64,000 nt of DNA from Variovorax dokdonensis. GTDB taxonomy: Bacteria > Pseudomonadota > Gammaproteobacteria > Burkholderiales > Burkholderiaceae_C. The position numbers were made by a program, and so were the translations under genes. Shown here one piece after another: positions 50,417 through 60,582 of the stretch (position 1 is its first letter; each line of letters opens with the position of its first letter). Where the stretch lies: NCBI RefSeq assembly GCF_030316895.1, contig NZ_JASZYV010000003.1:558001-622000 (forward strand), read 5' to 3'. Under the pieces are notes generated by a model. That model worked only from the letters and a program-made list of their open reading frames with translations. It was not told where the DNA came from and searched no databases.

Positions 50417-52132
50417 TCAATCCGGCCTGAGCGTGCGGAGCATCGCGTCGAACGCGGGCGTGCCCCGAGCCGCTTCTTCGGTCAGGCGGCCGTGCTCGAT
50501 GCGCAGCAGCCGGTCCGCCAATTCCGCCTCGCGCCGCAGGTGCGTTGCCAGCACGAGGGTTCGTTCTCCCAAGCGCTCCTTCATCCGGGAAAGGACGTCG
50601 TGCGCAGCGCGAGTGTCCATGCCTTCGGTCGGCTCGTCCAGTAGCCACAGGGGGGAGTCGCGCAGCAGCAGGCGCGCCAGGGCAAGGCGCCGCGACTGGC
50701 CTCCCGACAGGCCCAGTCCACCTTCGCCCAATGGCGTATCGAGGCCGTCTGCCATTGCGCAGACTTGCCCGGCCAGGCCGGCCGATTCGAGCGCTGACCA
50801 CAACCGTGCGTCGTCGGACGCGGGCGCGGCCAGAAGAAGGTTGTCGCGAAGCGAGTCGCTGAACAGCTCGGTGCGCTGAGTGAGCCAGCTCGCGGGCAAC
50901 GCCTGGGCCGAGCCGAGGCTGGGCTTCAGCTCTCCGGCGATGGCATTGAGCAGGGTGGACTTTCCCGAGCCGCTGGCACCGATCAAGGCCACGCGTTCGC
51001 CGACATGCACTTGCAGATCCACGGCACGAATGGCCGGCAGTCCACTGCCCGGATAGGAGATGGACAGCCCCTGCAGCACCACCGCAGAGCCGGTGGCCGG
51101 CGCAGGCATTGGCACAGTCGCCGCGTGGCCGTCGTACTGTCCGTCTTCCAAGCTCGGTGCAATGCGGCGCACGGCCAGCAGGGAACGCCCCAGTTCGACG
51201 GCGCCGCGCCGCATGGCGGCAAAAGGCTCCACCGCGCCCAGTGCGAGCAGCAACAGCAGCGCCGCCATCGGCGCTTCGATGGCCTTCGACTCCGCAAGCC
51301 ACGCGGCAGCCAGCAACACGCCCGCAAGCAGCAGGCTGCCGAGCGCGCCATAGGCGAGGCCGGCACGCGTCTCCAGACGATGCAGCGCACCCTCGCTGAG
51401 GCCCATCCGCTGATCGACGCGCACAAGCCGATCGCACTGCGACTGCAAGCGCCCCGCCATCAGCAACTCGGCCTGTCCTGCGACGAGGTCCACGGTGCTT
51501 GAGCGAAGCCGTTCCAACCGCAATCCGCGGGCCATCGACGGCCGCATGGCCTTCATGCCGGTGGCCACCGCAATGCCCCAGCCACCAACGAGAAGCGCCA
51601 CCGCCAGGCATGCGCCAAGCCACGCGTCGAAGAATCCGGCAACGATGCCCATCAGCATCGCAGCGCCCAAAGCCGCGAGCCCGGGAACGACGCCCCGCAG
51701 GTACAGCGACTCGAGCGCGTCGACATCTCCCGTCAGCCGATGAAGCGCCCGCGCCGGTCTCGCCAGCAGGCGGCGCGCAGACAGCGGCGTCGCCAGGCCC
51801 AGGAACAGGCGCTCGCGCAATGCGGCGCTGACCGCCAGCGTCGCATCGTGCGTGACCAGCCGTTCGCCGTAGCGGGAAGCCGTGCGTCCGACTGCCAGCA
51901 AGCGAATGGCCGCCGAAGGCGCGAACACATCGAAGGCCAAGGCGCTGGCCGCCTGAAGCCCGGCCAGAGCCGTGGCGGTGATGAACCACCCCGCCACACC
52001 GAGCAAGGCCATGCCCATGAGCACGGTCAATGCAGACAGAGCCGCACCCAAGGCGAGCAAGCCGGGCTGCGATTGCATGTGCAGGCGGGCGACGGTCCGC
52101 AGTTGACGCCGCAGTCGCATGATCGGACTCAT
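50417..52132 (-). CDS. cydC: Heterodimeric ABC exporter subunit CydC
   Basis: 571 residues; ATG at 52132 overlaps cydD stop (ATGA). Six-helix membrane domain then ATPase: Walker A GASGSGKSTLLNAIAGE, signature GLSGGQSRRLALARLLL, Walker B LWLLDEPTEGMDTRAAHDVL. With CydD it exports glutathione/cysteine needed to assemble cytochrome bd. Confidence 0.93.
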   Translation of the reverse strand: MSPIMRLRRQLRTVARLHMQSQPGLLALGAALSALTVLMGMALLGVAGWFITATALAGLQAASALAFDVFAPSAAIRLLAVGRTASRYGERLVTHDATLAVSAALRERLFLGLATPLSARRLLARPARALHRLTGDVDALESLYLRGVVPGLAALGAAMLMGIVAGFFDAWLGACLAVALLVGGWGIAVATGMKAMRPSMARGLRLERLRSSTVDLVAGQAELLMAGRLQSQCDRLVRVDQRMGLSEGALHRLETRAGLAYGALGSLLLAGVLLAAAWLAESKAIEAPMAALLLLLALGAVEPFAAMRRGAVELGRSLLAVRRIAPSLEDGQYDGHAATVPMPAPATGSAVVLQGLSISYPGSGLPAIRAVDLQVHVGERVALIGASGSGKSTLLNAIAGELKPSLGSAQALPASWLTQRTELFSDSLRDNLLLAAPASDDARLWSALESAGLAGQVCAMADGLDTPLGEGGLGLSGGQSRRLALARLLLRDSPLWLLDEPTEGMDTRAAHDVLSRMKERLGERTLVLATHLRREAELADRLLRIEHGRLTEEAARGTPAFDAMLRTLRPD

Positions 52133-53838
52133 GCGCAGGCCTGCGCGAGCTCGCGCGCTTCTGGTTGAAGATGAATGACGCGATCCATCCGGGCCGCCAG
52201 CAGTGGATCGTGCGTGGCGACGATCAGGGTGCGTCCGGCAGCCAACTCCAGCAGACCCAAGCGCACACGTTCGGCGGTCTCGCCATCCAGATGGGCAGTG
52301 GGCTCGTCGACCAGCAGCAGGTCTGCAGCACGCGCTCGCACCGCCAGCCGCGCCAAGGCCAGACGAGCCAGCTCGCCCCCTGACAATCCCGCACCGCCCT
52401 CGCCCACCGCCGCGGCCGGATGCGCCTGCGCAACCTCGTCGAGCGCAGCGAATCTCAAGGCATGCGAAACGACTGCGTCCGCAGGCGGCTGATCGCCCGG
52501 GCTCAGATTGGCCTGCACCGAACCGGCAAAGACATGCGGCCTCTGCCCCATCCAACCGATGCGCTTGCGGATGACCTGCACCGTGGCTTCGCGAAGCGCA
52601 ACACCACCGACCTCGATCTGCCCGGCCAGCAGTGGCAACTGACCCGACAGCAGCGCCAGCAGCGTGCTCTTGCCACTGCCGCTCGGGCCGAAGAGCGCAA
52701 TGCGCTCTCCGGGCGCCACGTCCAGCTCGAAGTCGGCGCCGACATGCAGGCGCGGCCCGTTGCCCATCTGCAGCTGGAGCGCGCGCATCTTCACGGCGGG
52801 AGGGCCATCACACATCGACGCCTCGCCGCACGTCCCCTGGCCCGAAGACATGGCACCTGGCAAGTCCAGGCCCGGCACCGTGAGTGGACGCATGGCCTTC
52901 AATGCCGCCTCTCCGGCCGCGCGGTCGTGCCATGCGGCCGAGAGCTCCCGCAGCGGTTCGAAGAATGCCGGCGCGAGCATCAACACGAACAGACCCTGCC
53001 CTAGCGAAAGACGTTCGCCCCAGGCCCCGAACTCGAGTTGGCCCAGCAGATGAAAGCCGACGTAGACGGCAACCATCGCCACGCCCAAGGCGGAGAACAA
53101 CTCGAGCACGGCCGACGAGAGAAAGGCGATGCGCAGGACGGACATGGTGCGCTGGCGCAGGGCCTGCGCGCTGGCTCGCAGGCGCAGAGCACTGGCCGAC
53201 ACGGCCCCCAGGCCGCGCAGCGTTGCAAGCCCGCGAAGTCGATCGAGCAGGAACGCGTTCATGCCGCCCTGCTCCAGCAATTGCGCCTCGCTGGCCGCCT
53301 GGGCGCGCCAGCCCACGAACGCCATGAACAACGGAATGAGCGGCGCCGCCAGCAACAGCACAAGCGCCGCAACCCAGCTGTGTGCCGCAACCGCCACCAG
53401 GATGAGTGGCGGCACCAGCATCACTCGCCAGCGCGCGGGCTGATAGCGCAGCAGGAAGGGCATGATGAGCTCGGCCTGCTCACCGAGCAAGCTGGCCGCC
53501 TGGCCCGATGCAGCACGCGTCCGGTCGAGCGGCGAGCGCGATGCCAATGCCTGCGCGGCCTGCGCACGCAGTTCGCCAAGTGCCGCTCGCGCCTCGGCAA
53601 ACATGCGATGTGCACCCTCGGCTTCGCACCATGCGCGAACCAGGCCGACTGCCAACACGGCGACAGCAAGCCATGCGATGTCACGCACGCCGCGTCCGTC
53701 GGCGATACGCTGCACGGCCAACGCCATGGCAGCAGCCTGCGCGATCCACAGCAGCGACGCCACCACCTGCAGCGCCACGCCGGGCCGGGGACGCTTGCTC
53801 AGTTCGCGGATGCGCTGAACCGCAGGTAGGTCATGCAT
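52129..53838 (-). CDS. cydD: Heterodimeric ABC exporter subunit CydD
   Basis: 569 residues from the ATG at 53838 (frame open to 53943). Membrane domain with six helices, then Walker A GPSGSGKSTLLALLSGQ, signature GLSGGELARLALARLAV and Walker B LLLVDEPTAHLDGETAERV. First gene of cydDCABX. Confidence 0.93.
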   Translation of the reverse strand: MHDLPAVQRIRELSKRPRPGVALQVVASLLWIAQAAAMALAVQRIADGRGVRDIAWLAVAVLAVGLVRAWCEAEGAHRMFAEARAALGELRAQAAQALASRSPLDRTRAASGQAASLLGEQAELIMPFLLRYQPARWRVMLVPPLILVAVAAHSWVAALVLLLAAPLIPLFMAFVGWRAQAASEAQLLEQGGMNAFLLDRLRGLATLRGLGAVSASALRLRASAQALRQRTMSVLRIAFLSSAVLELFSALGVAMVAVYVGFHLLGQLEFGAWGERLSLGQGLFVLMLAPAFFEPLRELSAAWHDRAAGEAALKAMRPLTVPGLDLPGAMSSGQGTCGEASMCDGPPAVKMRALQLQMGNGPRLHVGADFELDVAPGERIALFGPSGSGKSTLLALLSGQLPLLAGQIEVGGVALREATVQVIRKRIGWMGQRPHVFAGSVQANLSPGDQPPADAVVSHALRFAALDEVAQAHPAAAVGEGGAGLSGGELARLALARLAVRARAADLLLVDEPTAHLDGETAERVRLGLLELAAGRTLIVATHDPLLAARMDRVIHLQPEARELAQACA

Positions 53839-53954
53839 TGTTTTGATTCGAGAGCAGTCGTGGGCGTCATCCCTCACAATGCCGTCCCGATGCGCCCCGA
53901 TCATGCTCCCGAACGGGCGACCCGCAAATCCAAGCCCCATCATCCCACTCGCCT

Positions 53955-54557
53955 ATGACGAAGATCAATGTTCGCGTCGCCTGCGCGCTGTCCCTGCTCC
54001 TGCTGGCCCGTGCGGCACAAGCCCACACGGGCGTTCATCCGGCGGGCCTCGAAGGCGGTTTGCTCCACCCCCTGCTCGGACCCGACCACCTGCTGGCCAT
54101 GGTCTGCGTAGGCGTGGTCAGCATGCAGCTCGGCGGCAGCAGCGTCTGGCGGGTGCCGGCTGCATTCGTGCTGGCCATGATCGTCGGCGGCGCGACCGGC
54201 ATGGCTCGCCCGGGCGCCGGCTTCGCCGAGGCGGGCATCGCCATCTCGCTGGTCGCACTTGGCTCAGCCATCGTGTTTCGCCAACGCATGCCGCATGCGC
54301 TGGTGATGGCGTGCGTGGGCGTGTTCGGTTTCTGCCATGGCTACGCGCACGGCGTCGAGATTCCGCAAGCGGCCAGCCCATGGCTGTACACGGTGGGCTT
54401 CGTGACCAGCACCACGCTACTGCATGTCTGCGGGGTCGGGCTGGGTTGGCTCGGTGCGCGCGGGCGCACGCAGGCCATGGCGCTGCGAGCCGGTGGCCTG
54501 GCGGTTGGCGTGATGGGGCTGGCCTACCTCGGAGGCTTCGCCGGCCTCGCGGCCTGA
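53955..54557 (+). CDS. HupE/UreJ family nickel permease-like protein
   Basis: 200 residues with signal peptide (ACALSLLLLARAAQAHT) then GVHPAGLEGGLLHPLLGPDHLLAMVCVG, the HupE/UreJ signature, and about six helices. These are secondary nickel (or cobalt) transporters found with urease or hydrogenase. With ureD and urtABCDE in the window, a UreJ role is plausible, but no urease genes are adjacent. Confidence 0.88.
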   Translation: MTKINVRVACALSLLLLARAAQAHTGVHPAGLEGGLLHPLLGPDHLLAMVCVGVVSMQLGGSSVWRVPAAFVLAMIVGGATGMARPGAGFAEAGIAISLVALGSAIVFRQRMPHALVMACVGVFGFCHGYAHGVEIPQAASPWLYTVGFVTSTTLLHVCGVGLGWLGARGRTQAMALRAGGLAVGVMGLAYLGGFAGLAA

Positions 54558-54562
54558 AAACA

Positions 54563-54602
54563 AAAATGCCCGTGCGCTTCCTTAAGAAACGCACAGGCAT
54601 GT
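54563..54602 (-). terminator. Rho-independent terminator for the 54662 gene
   Basis: ATGCC-N-GTGCG pairs with CGCAC-N-GGCAT around a 13-base loop containing CTTAAG; on the minus strand a T-rich run (TTTTTGTTTT) follows, just downstream of the nitronate monooxygenase stop. Confidence 0.75.
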
Positions 54603-54661
54603 CGGGTGCCTGACCGGCCGAACCTCGGCGACTCGGCGGGTCGGCCCGGGTAAAGGCGGCC

Positions 54662-55618
54662 TTAGAGCGCCAGGCGCTGCCGAGCTTCCTGGTACTCGCG
54701 CTTGAGCTTCTCGACGAAGGCCGCAGCGCCCGTCACTTCAGTGATGGCACCAATGCCCTGGCCCGAACCCCAGATGTCCTTCCAGGCCTTCTTGGCACCG
54801 TCGCCGCCGAAGTTCATCGTCTTGACATCGCCTTGCGGCAGGTTTTCCGGGTCCATGCCCGCGGCGCGGATCGAGGGCGCCAGGTAGTTGCCGTGCACGC
54901 CGGTGAACAGGTTCGAATAGACGATGTCGTCGGACGTTCCTTCCACGATGGCCCGCTTGTACTCTTCAGCAGCGCGCGCCTCGTGCGTGGCGATGAAGGC
55001 CGTGCCGATGTAGGCGAAGTCGGCGCCCATGGCTTGCGCCGCGAGCACCGCACCGCCGGTGGCGATGGCCCCCGACAGCGCCACCGGGCCGTCGAACCAC
55101 TGGCGGATCTCGTGGATCAGCGCGAACGGGCTCTTCACGCCCGCATGGCCGCCGGCACCTGCTGCCACGGCGATGATGCCGTCGGCACCTTTCTCGATCG
55201 CCTTGCTGGCGAACTTGTCGTTGATCACGTCATGCAGCGTCACGCCGCCGTAACTGTGCACGGCCTGGTTGACGTCCTCGCGCGCGCCCAGCGACGTGAT
55301 GATGATCGGCACCTTGTACTTCATCACCATCTCCATGTCGTGCTCGAGCCGGTCGTTGCTCTTGTGCACGATCTGGTTGATGGCAAACGGCGCAGCCGGG
55401 TTGTCCGGGTTGGCCTTGTTGTGGGCGGCCAGTTCCTCGGTGATCTCGGCCAGCCATTCGTCGAGCTGCGATGCCGGACGCGCATTGAGCGCGGGCATCG
55501 AACCCACCACGCCCGCCTTGCATTGCGCGATGACGAGCTTGGGGTTGCTGATGATGAACAGCGGCGAGCCGATGACGGGCATCGGCAGGTTCTGCAGGGC
55601 GGGTGGCAACTTGGACAA
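54662..55618 (-). CDS. Nitronate monooxygenase (2-nitropropane dioxygenase family)
   Basis: 318 residues starting at a TTG (55618) with GGAG eight bases upstream. LPMPVIGSPLFIISNPKLVIAQCKAGVVGSMPALNARP opens the barrel; ADGIIAVAAGAGGHAGVKSPFALIHEIRQWFDGPVALSGAIATGGAVLAAQAMGADFAYIGTAF is the FMN-phosphate region. Class II-like nitronate monooxygenase; follows the acyl-CoA dehydrogenase gene closely, hinting at a shared substrate route. Confidence 0.92.
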   Translation of the reverse strand: MSKLPPALQNLPMPVIGSPLFIISNPKLVIAQCKAGVVGSMPALNARPASQLDEWLAEITEELAAHNKANPDNPAAPFAINQIVHKSNDRLEHDMEMVMKYKVPIIITSLGAREDVNQAVHSYGGVTLHDVINDKFASKAIEKGADGIIAVAAGAGGHAGVKSPFALIHEIRQWFDGPVALSGAIATGGAVLAAQAMGADFAYIGTAFIATHEARAAEEYKRAIVEGTSDDIVYSNLFTGVHGNYLAPSIRAAGMDPENLPQGDVKTMNFGGDGAKKAWKDIWGSGQGIGAITEVTGAAAFVEKLKREYQEARQRLAL

Positions 55619-55672
55619 GATGAGTCTCCGGGGTGCTTGGAACTTGCTTTGTGATTCGATGAGGCGTGCGCT

Positions 55673-57463
55673 TCAGAAGGCGTCGAGCGCCATGGCGGTG
55701 GCGCTGTCGGCGCCCTCGACGATGCTGTGCGCGGTCGCAGGCACGCCGTTGAGCACATGGTCGGCGAAGAAGCGTGCGGTGACGATCTTGGCCTGCATGA
55801 ACGGCACATCCTGCCCCTTGGCCGCAAGCTCGGTTGCCACCAGCAGCGAACGCGCCAGTTGCCAGCCCGCCACGAGGCGGCCGGCCATCAGCAGATAGGG
55901 CACGCTGCCAGCGAACACCGCGTTGGGCGATGCCTTCATCGATCCGACGACGAACTCGACCACACGCACGAAGGATTCGCGCGCAGCCTTCAGCCGATCG
56001 GCCACGGCGAGCGCCTCGGCGCTGCCCAGCTTGGCGAGTTCGGCCTCGGTCTTCTCGATCTGCGCGGCAATCGCCTTGGCGACCTGCCCACCATCGCGCA
56101 GCGTCTTGCGGCCGACCAGATCGTTCGCCTGGATGGCGGTGGTGCCTTCGTAGATGGTCAGGATCTTGGCATCGCGCAGGTATTGCGCCGCGCCCGTTTC
56201 CTCGATGAAGCCCATGCCGCCGTGCACCTGCACGCCCAGCGAAGCCACATCGAGGCTCATTTCGGTGCTGTATCCCTTGACCAGCGGCACCATGAATTCG
56301 TAGAAGGCCTGGTTCTGCTTGCGCACTTCAGCATCGGGATGGTGGTGCGCCGCGTCGTAGGCTGCGGCAGCCACGGTGGCCATGGCGCGGCAGCCTTCGG
56401 TCTGCGCGCGCATGGTCATGAGCATGCGGCGGATGTCGGGGTGATGGATGATGGGTGCGCTGCCCGCCACCGAACCATCCACCGGTCGGCTCTGGACGCG
56501 CTCGCGCGCATAGCCCACGGCCTTCTGGTAGGCGCGCTCGGCGATCGCGATGCCCTGCATCCCCACTGCGAAGCGGGCCGAGTTCATCATGATGAACATG
56601 TACTCGAGGCCACGGTTCTCTTCGCCGACCAGATAGCCCTTTGCGCCGCCGTGGTCGCCGTATTGCAGCACCGCGGTGGGCGATGCCTTGATGCCCAGCT
56701 TGTGCTCGATGCTCACGCAGAACACGTCGTTGCGCTCGCCGAGGCTGCCATCGGCATTGACCAGGAACTTCGGCACCACGAACAGGCTGATGCCCTTCAC
56801 GCCTTCCGGCGCGCCCGGCACGCGAGCGAGCACCAGATGCACGATGTTCTCGGCCATGTCGTGCTCGCCGTAAGTGATGAAGATCTTCGTACCGAAGACC
56901 TTGTAGGTGCCGTCGGGCTGGCGCTCGGCGCGGCTGCGAACCAGCGCGAGGTCGCTGCCGGCTTGCGGCTCGGTCAGGTTCATGGTGCCGGTCCATTGGC
57001 CGGTCACCAACTTCTCCAGGTACGTGGCTTTCAGCTCGTCGGAGCCGGCGGTCAGCAGTGCCTCGATGGCGCCGTCCGACAGCAGCGGGCACAGCGCGAA
57101 GCTCATGTTGGCCGAGTTGATCATCTCGGTGCAGGACGCGCCGATGGTCTTCGGCAGGCCCTGTCCGCCGAACTCGGTGGGCTGCTGCAGGCCCTGCCAG
57201 CCCCCTTCGGCATATTGCACGTAGGCGGCCTTGAAGCCGGGCGTGGTGGTGACGACGGTGTCCTTGAGCGAAGAGGGATTGCGGTCGCCTTCGACATTCA
57301 GCGGAGCGATCACATCCTGGTTGAGCTTGGCGCACTCCTCCAGCACCGCCTGAGCCGTTTCGAGGCCGGCGTCTTCGAACAGCGGCAGCTTGGCCACTTC
57401 ATGGATGTTGGCCAGGTGCTCGATGTCGAACAGCATGTCCTTGAGGGGGGCGATGTAACTCAT
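55673..57463 (-). CDS. Acyl-CoA dehydrogenase, large C-terminal-domain type
   Basis: 596 residues. WTGTMNLTEPQAGSDLALVRSRAERQPDGTYKVFGTKIFITYGEHDMAENIVHLVLARVPGAPEG is the FAD/substrate loop; the catalytic Glu lies in LTIYEGTTAIQANDLVGRK. The extra ~130-residue C-terminal domain resembles the DmdC/AidB-like group (3-methylmercaptopropionyl-CoA dehydrogenases and long-chain acyl-CoA oxidisers). The etfBA genes next door supply its electron acceptor. Confidence 0.92.
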   Translation of the reverse strand: MSYIAPLKDMLFDIEHLANIHEVAKLPLFEDAGLETAQAVLEECAKLNQDVIAPLNVEGDRNPSSLKDTVVTTTPGFKAAYVQYAEGGWQGLQQPTEFGGQGLPKTIGASCTEMINSANMSFALCPLLSDGAIEALLTAGSDELKATYLEKLVTGQWTGTMNLTEPQAGSDLALVRSRAERQPDGTYKVFGTKIFITYGEHDMAENIVHLVLARVPGAPEGVKGISLFVVPKFLVNADGSLGERNDVFCVSIEHKLGIKASPTAVLQYGDHGGAKGYLVGEENRGLEYMFIMMNSARFAVGMQGIAIAERAYQKAVGYARERVQSRPVDGSVAGSAPIIHHPDIRRMLMTMRAQTEGCRAMATVAAAAYDAAHHHPDAEVRKQNQAFYEFMVPLVKGYSTEMSLDVASLGVQVHGGMGFIEETGAAQYLRDAKILTIYEGTTAIQANDLVGRKTLRDGGQVAKAIAAQIEKTEAELAKLGSAEALAVADRLKAARESFVRVVEFVVGSMKASPNAVFAGSVPYLLMAGRLVAGWQLARSLLVATELAAKGQDVPFMQAKIVTARFFADHVLNGVPATAHSIVEGADSATAMALDAF

Positions 57464-57540
57464 GATGTGCTCTCTCCTGAATGCACGGTCGGTGCGCTAT
57501 CGAATGTCTGTCTTGTGTCTTGTCTTGCGTGATCCACGCG

Positions 57541-57577
57541 AAAAAAAGGGCATCGACGACAGGCGATGCCCTTTTTT
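57541..57577. terminator. Bidirectional hairpin terminator between etfA and acyl-CoA dehydrogenase
   Basis: GGGCATCG-N8-CGATGCCC stem with seven A residues on one side and six T residues on the other, ending etfBA transcripts on the minus strand. Confidence 0.9.
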
Positions 57578-57594
57578 CGAGGAAGGCGCGTGGA

Positions 57595-58530
57595 TCAGAG
57601 TGCCTTGACCAGTTCCGGCACGGCCGTGAACAGATCGGCCACCAGGCCGTAGTCGGCCACCGAGAAGATCGGCGCCTCTTCGTCCTTGTTGATCGCCACG
57701 ATCACCTTGGAGTCCTTCATGCCGGCCAAGTGCTGGATCGCGCCCGAGATGCCCGCTGCGATGTACAGCTGCGGCGCCACGATCTTGCCGGTCTGGCCCA
57801 CTTGCCAGTCGTTGGGTGCATAGCCCGCATCGACGGCAGCGCGGCTGGCGCCCAGGCCCGCGCCGAGCTTGTCGGCCAGCGGCGCCATCACTTCCTGGAA
57901 CTTCTCGGCGCTGCCCAGGGCGCGACCGCCGGAGACGATGATCTTGGCGGCCGTCAGTTCGGGGCGCTCGCTCTTGGTCACTTCGCGACCCACGAAGGCG
58001 CTCTTGCCGCTGTCGGCCACGCCTTCGGCGTTCTCGACCGAGGCGCTGCCTCCTTCGGCCGGCGCGGCGTCGAAGCCGGTCGTGCGCACGGTGATCACCT
58101 TGGTGCCGTCGCTGCTCTGCACGGTGGCGATGGCGTTGCCGGCGTAGATCGGACGCTCGAAGGTGTCGGCGCTCACCACCTTGGTGATGTCGCTGATCTG
58201 CGCGACGTCCAGCTTGGCGGCCACGCGAGGCGCGACGTTCTTGCCGTTTGCAGTGGCAGGGAACAGGATGTGGCTGTAGTTGCCGGCGATGGCCAGCACT
58301 TGCGCGGCCACGTTTTCGGCCAGGTTCTCGGCCAGCGAGGCGCTGTCGGCGGCGATCACCTTGGAAACGCCGGCGATCTTGGCAGCAGCGGCAGCGGCTT
58401 CGGCAGCATTGGCGCCAGCCACCAGCACGTGCACGTCGCCCGACTGGCAGGCCACGGCGGCGGTCACGGTGTTCAGGGTCGACGCCTTGACGGCGGCGTG
58501 GTCGTGTTCAGCAATAACGAGTACGGTCAT
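57595..58530 (-). CDS. etfA: Electron transfer flavoprotein subunit alpha
   Basis: 311 residues. C-terminal FAD domain with [47 protein letters not shown], the ETF-alpha signature; N-terminal domain has [11 protein letters not shown] and [14 protein letters not shown]. Shuttles electrons from acyl-CoA dehydrogenases to ETF:quinone oxidoreductase. 25 bases after etfB. Confidence 0.97.
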   Translation of the reverse strand: MTVLVIAEHDHAAVKASTLNTVTAAVACQSGDVHVLVAGANAAEAAAAAAKIAGVSKVIAADSASLAENLAENVAAQVLAIAGNYSHILFPATANGKNVAPRVAAKLDVAQISDITKVVSADTFERPIYAGNAIATVQSSDGTKVITVRTTGFDAAPAEGGSASVENAEGVADSGKSAFVGREVTKSERPELTAAKIIVSGGRALGSAEKFQEVMAPLADKLGAGLGASRAAVDAGYAPNDWQVGQTGKIVAPQLYIAAGISGAIQHLAGMKDSKVIVAINKDEEAPIFSVADYGLVADLFTAVPELVKAL

Positions 58531-58555
58531 TTGTCTTTACCTCTTTCCCTGATCC

Positions 58556-59305
58556 TCAGATCACCTTGGCTTCGTTCTTGAGCTTGTCCACCAGCGTGGC
58601 GACGTCGGGCACTTTGATGCCGGCACCGCGCTTGGGCGGCTCGGACACCTTCAGCGTCTTCAGGCGAGGCGCAACGTCGACGCCCAGCTCTTCGGGCTTG
58701 AGCGTGTCCAGCTGCTTCTTCTTGGCCTTCATGATGTTGGGCAGCGTGACGTAGCGCGGCTCGTTCAGGCGCAGGTCGGTGGTGATGACTGCGGGCAGCG
58801 AGAGGCTGAGCGTCTCGAGGCCGCCGTCCACTTCACGGGTGACGCTGACCTTGTCGCCGGCCACTTCGACCTTGGAAGCGAACGTGGCTTGCGGCAGGTC
58901 GGCCAGGGCGGCGAGCATCTGGCCGGTCTGGTTGGCGTCGTCGTCGATGGCCTGCTTGCCCAGGATGACGAGTTGGGGCTGTTCCTTGTCGACCAGCGCC
59001 TTCAGCAGCTTTGCGACGGCCAGGGGCTGCAGCTCTTCGGTCGTCTCGACCAGGATGCCGCGGTCGGCGCCGATGGCCATTGCGGTGCGCAGGGTCTCCT
59101 GGCACTTGGCTTCGCCGCAGGACACGGCGATCACTTCGGTGACGACGCCCTTTTCCTTCAGTCGCACAGCTTCTTCGACGGCAATTTCGTCAAAGGGGTT
59201 CATGCTCATCTTGACGTTGGCGATGTCGACGCCCGTGCCGTCACTCTTGACGCGGACCTTGACGTTGTAATCGACGACCCGCTTGACGGGAACAAGAACC
59301 TTCAT
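58556..59305 (-). CDS. etfB: Electron transfer flavoprotein subunit beta
   Basis: 249 residues, [53 protein letters not shown], a full-length ETF-beta; [25 protein letters not shown] is the typical start and [32 protein letters not shown] lies mid-protein. Partner of EtfA. Confidence 0.97.
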   Translation of the reverse strand: MKVLVPVKRVVDYNVKVRVKSDGTGVDIANVKMSMNPFDEIAVEEAVRLKEKGVVTEVIAVSCGEAKCQETLRTAMAIGADRGILVETTEELQPLAVAKLLKALVDKEQPQLVILGKQAIDDDANQTGQMLAALADLPQATFASKVEVAGDKVSVTREVDGGLETLSLSLPAVITTDLRLNEPRYVTLPNIMKAKKKQLDTLKPEELGVDVAPRLKTLKVSEPPKRGAGIKVPDVATLVDKLKNEAKVI

Positions 59306-59554
59306 TGCGATGACTCCGTTGAATAGGGAAACCTGAGAGAAGAAAGCGAACCGACGATTTTAGGTCGGTGCCTGCGGAGCACCTGTTCATTTCGATCAGC
59401 CCGTGAGCCAGGCCTTGGGAACGAAAAACGAACGGTCGTGCTTTTTTGTTAACGATTATAGGCGAGCGTGCGAGCGGGGCGCCGAAACCACCAAGGCGCG
59501 GCGTAAGAAAACGATACGTCCAATCGCACGGCGATCCGCAATTGCCTGGATCAA

Positions 59555-60511
59555 TCAGACGTCGGCCAGCGCGCGCAGATGCTGCTCCACGCTTTCGGCC
59601 AGGGCGTCGAGGTTGTAGCCGCCTTCGAGCACCGAGACGATGCGGCCTTCGCTGTGACGCCGGGCCACGTCTCGGATGCGGCTGGTGATCCAGTAGTAGT
59701 CGTTGCCTGTCATGCCCAGTTGGCCCAGGTCGTCTTCGCGGTGGCCGTCGAAGCCTGCGCTGACGAAGATCATCTGGGGCTTGAAGTCCTCCAGGCGCGG
59801 CATCCACAGCATCTCGACGATCTCGCGGATCTCCATGCCTCGCGTGTAGGCCGGCAGCGGAACGTTCAGCATGTTGGGCGCCGGATGGTCGGTGCCGCTG
59901 AACGGATAGAACGGGTGCTGGAAGATGCTGACCATCAACACGCGCGGGTCGTTGGCAAGAATGTCTTCCGTGCCATTGCCGTGATGAACATCGAAATCGA
60001 CGACGGCCACGCGCGACAGCCCATGCTGGTCCAGCGCATGCCGTGCGGCGATCGCGACGTTGTTGAAGAAGCAAAAGCCCATCGCCTTGTCGCGGCAGGC
60101 ATGGTGCCCCGGCGGACGCGCCGCGCAGAAGGCGTTTTCCATCTCGCCAGACATCACCGCGTCGGTCGCGGCGACGGCCGCGCCCGCTGCGCGACGCGCC
60201 GCCAGCATGGTGAAGCCGTTCATCGAGGTGTCGGGGTCGATCTGGGCATGGGACGGGCCGCCGGCGGGCGCGTCTGCGACCAGCCGCTGACTCAGTTCCT
60301 GCAGGTGCTCCACATGCTCGGGCGAGTGCGCGAGCAGCAACTGGTCCATGGTGGCCAGGGGGATGTCGTCGCGACGCTCGAGCGCGTCGCCGACACCGCT
60401 GGTCAGAAGGCGGTCTTCGATCGCGTCCAGCCTTTGAGGGCACTCCGGATGCCCGCGACCCATCTCGTGCTTCCAGAAGTCGCGATGAATGAACAAGCCC
60501 GTCTTACCCAT
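59555..60511 (-). CDS. Histone-deacetylase-family (acetylpolyamine/deacetylase-like) hydrolase
   Basis: 318 residues. MGRGHPECPQRLDAIEDRLLTSG, AARPPGHHACRDKAMGFCFFNNVAIAARHAL, VVDFDVHHGNGTEDILANDPRVLMVSIFQHPFYPFSGTD and SAGFDGHREDDLGQLG give the zinc ligands (Asp, His, Asp) of class II HDAC-like enzymes. Bacterial members deacetylate acetylpolyamines or act on unknown amides. Divergent from the MoxR gene with 71 bases between. Confidence 0.93.
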   Translation of the reverse strand: MGKTGLFIHRDFWKHEMGRGHPECPQRLDAIEDRLLTSGVGDALERRDDIPLATMDQLLLAHSPEHVEHLQELSQRLVADAPAGGPSHAQIDPDTSMNGFTMLAARRAAGAAVAATDAVMSGEMENAFCAARPPGHHACRDKAMGFCFFNNVAIAARHALDQHGLSRVAVVDFDVHHGNGTEDILANDPRVLMVSIFQHPFYPFSGTDHPAPNMLNVPLPAYTRGMEIREIVEMLWMPRLEDFKPQMIFVSAGFDGHREDDLGQLGMTGNDYYWITSRIRDVARRHSEGRIVSVLEGGYNLDALAESVEQHLRALADV

Positions 60512-60582
60512 GGTGTCTCTTTTTCGAAAGGGCGCGGAACGAAGGCACGTGGGGTTATTGAGCCTTCAGTTATCGTTTGCAG

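Noticed and set aside
47634..50879. 1081-residue plus-strand ORF opposite cydB/cydA
   Set aside because: It is the high-GC mirror of real minus-strand genes; composition is His/Arg/Gln-rich with no domain and no ribosome binding site.
53839..53954. FNR/ANR box upstream of cydD
   Set aside because: No TTGAT-N4-ATCAA-like match was found in the short gap; only a single TTGAT half-site exists.
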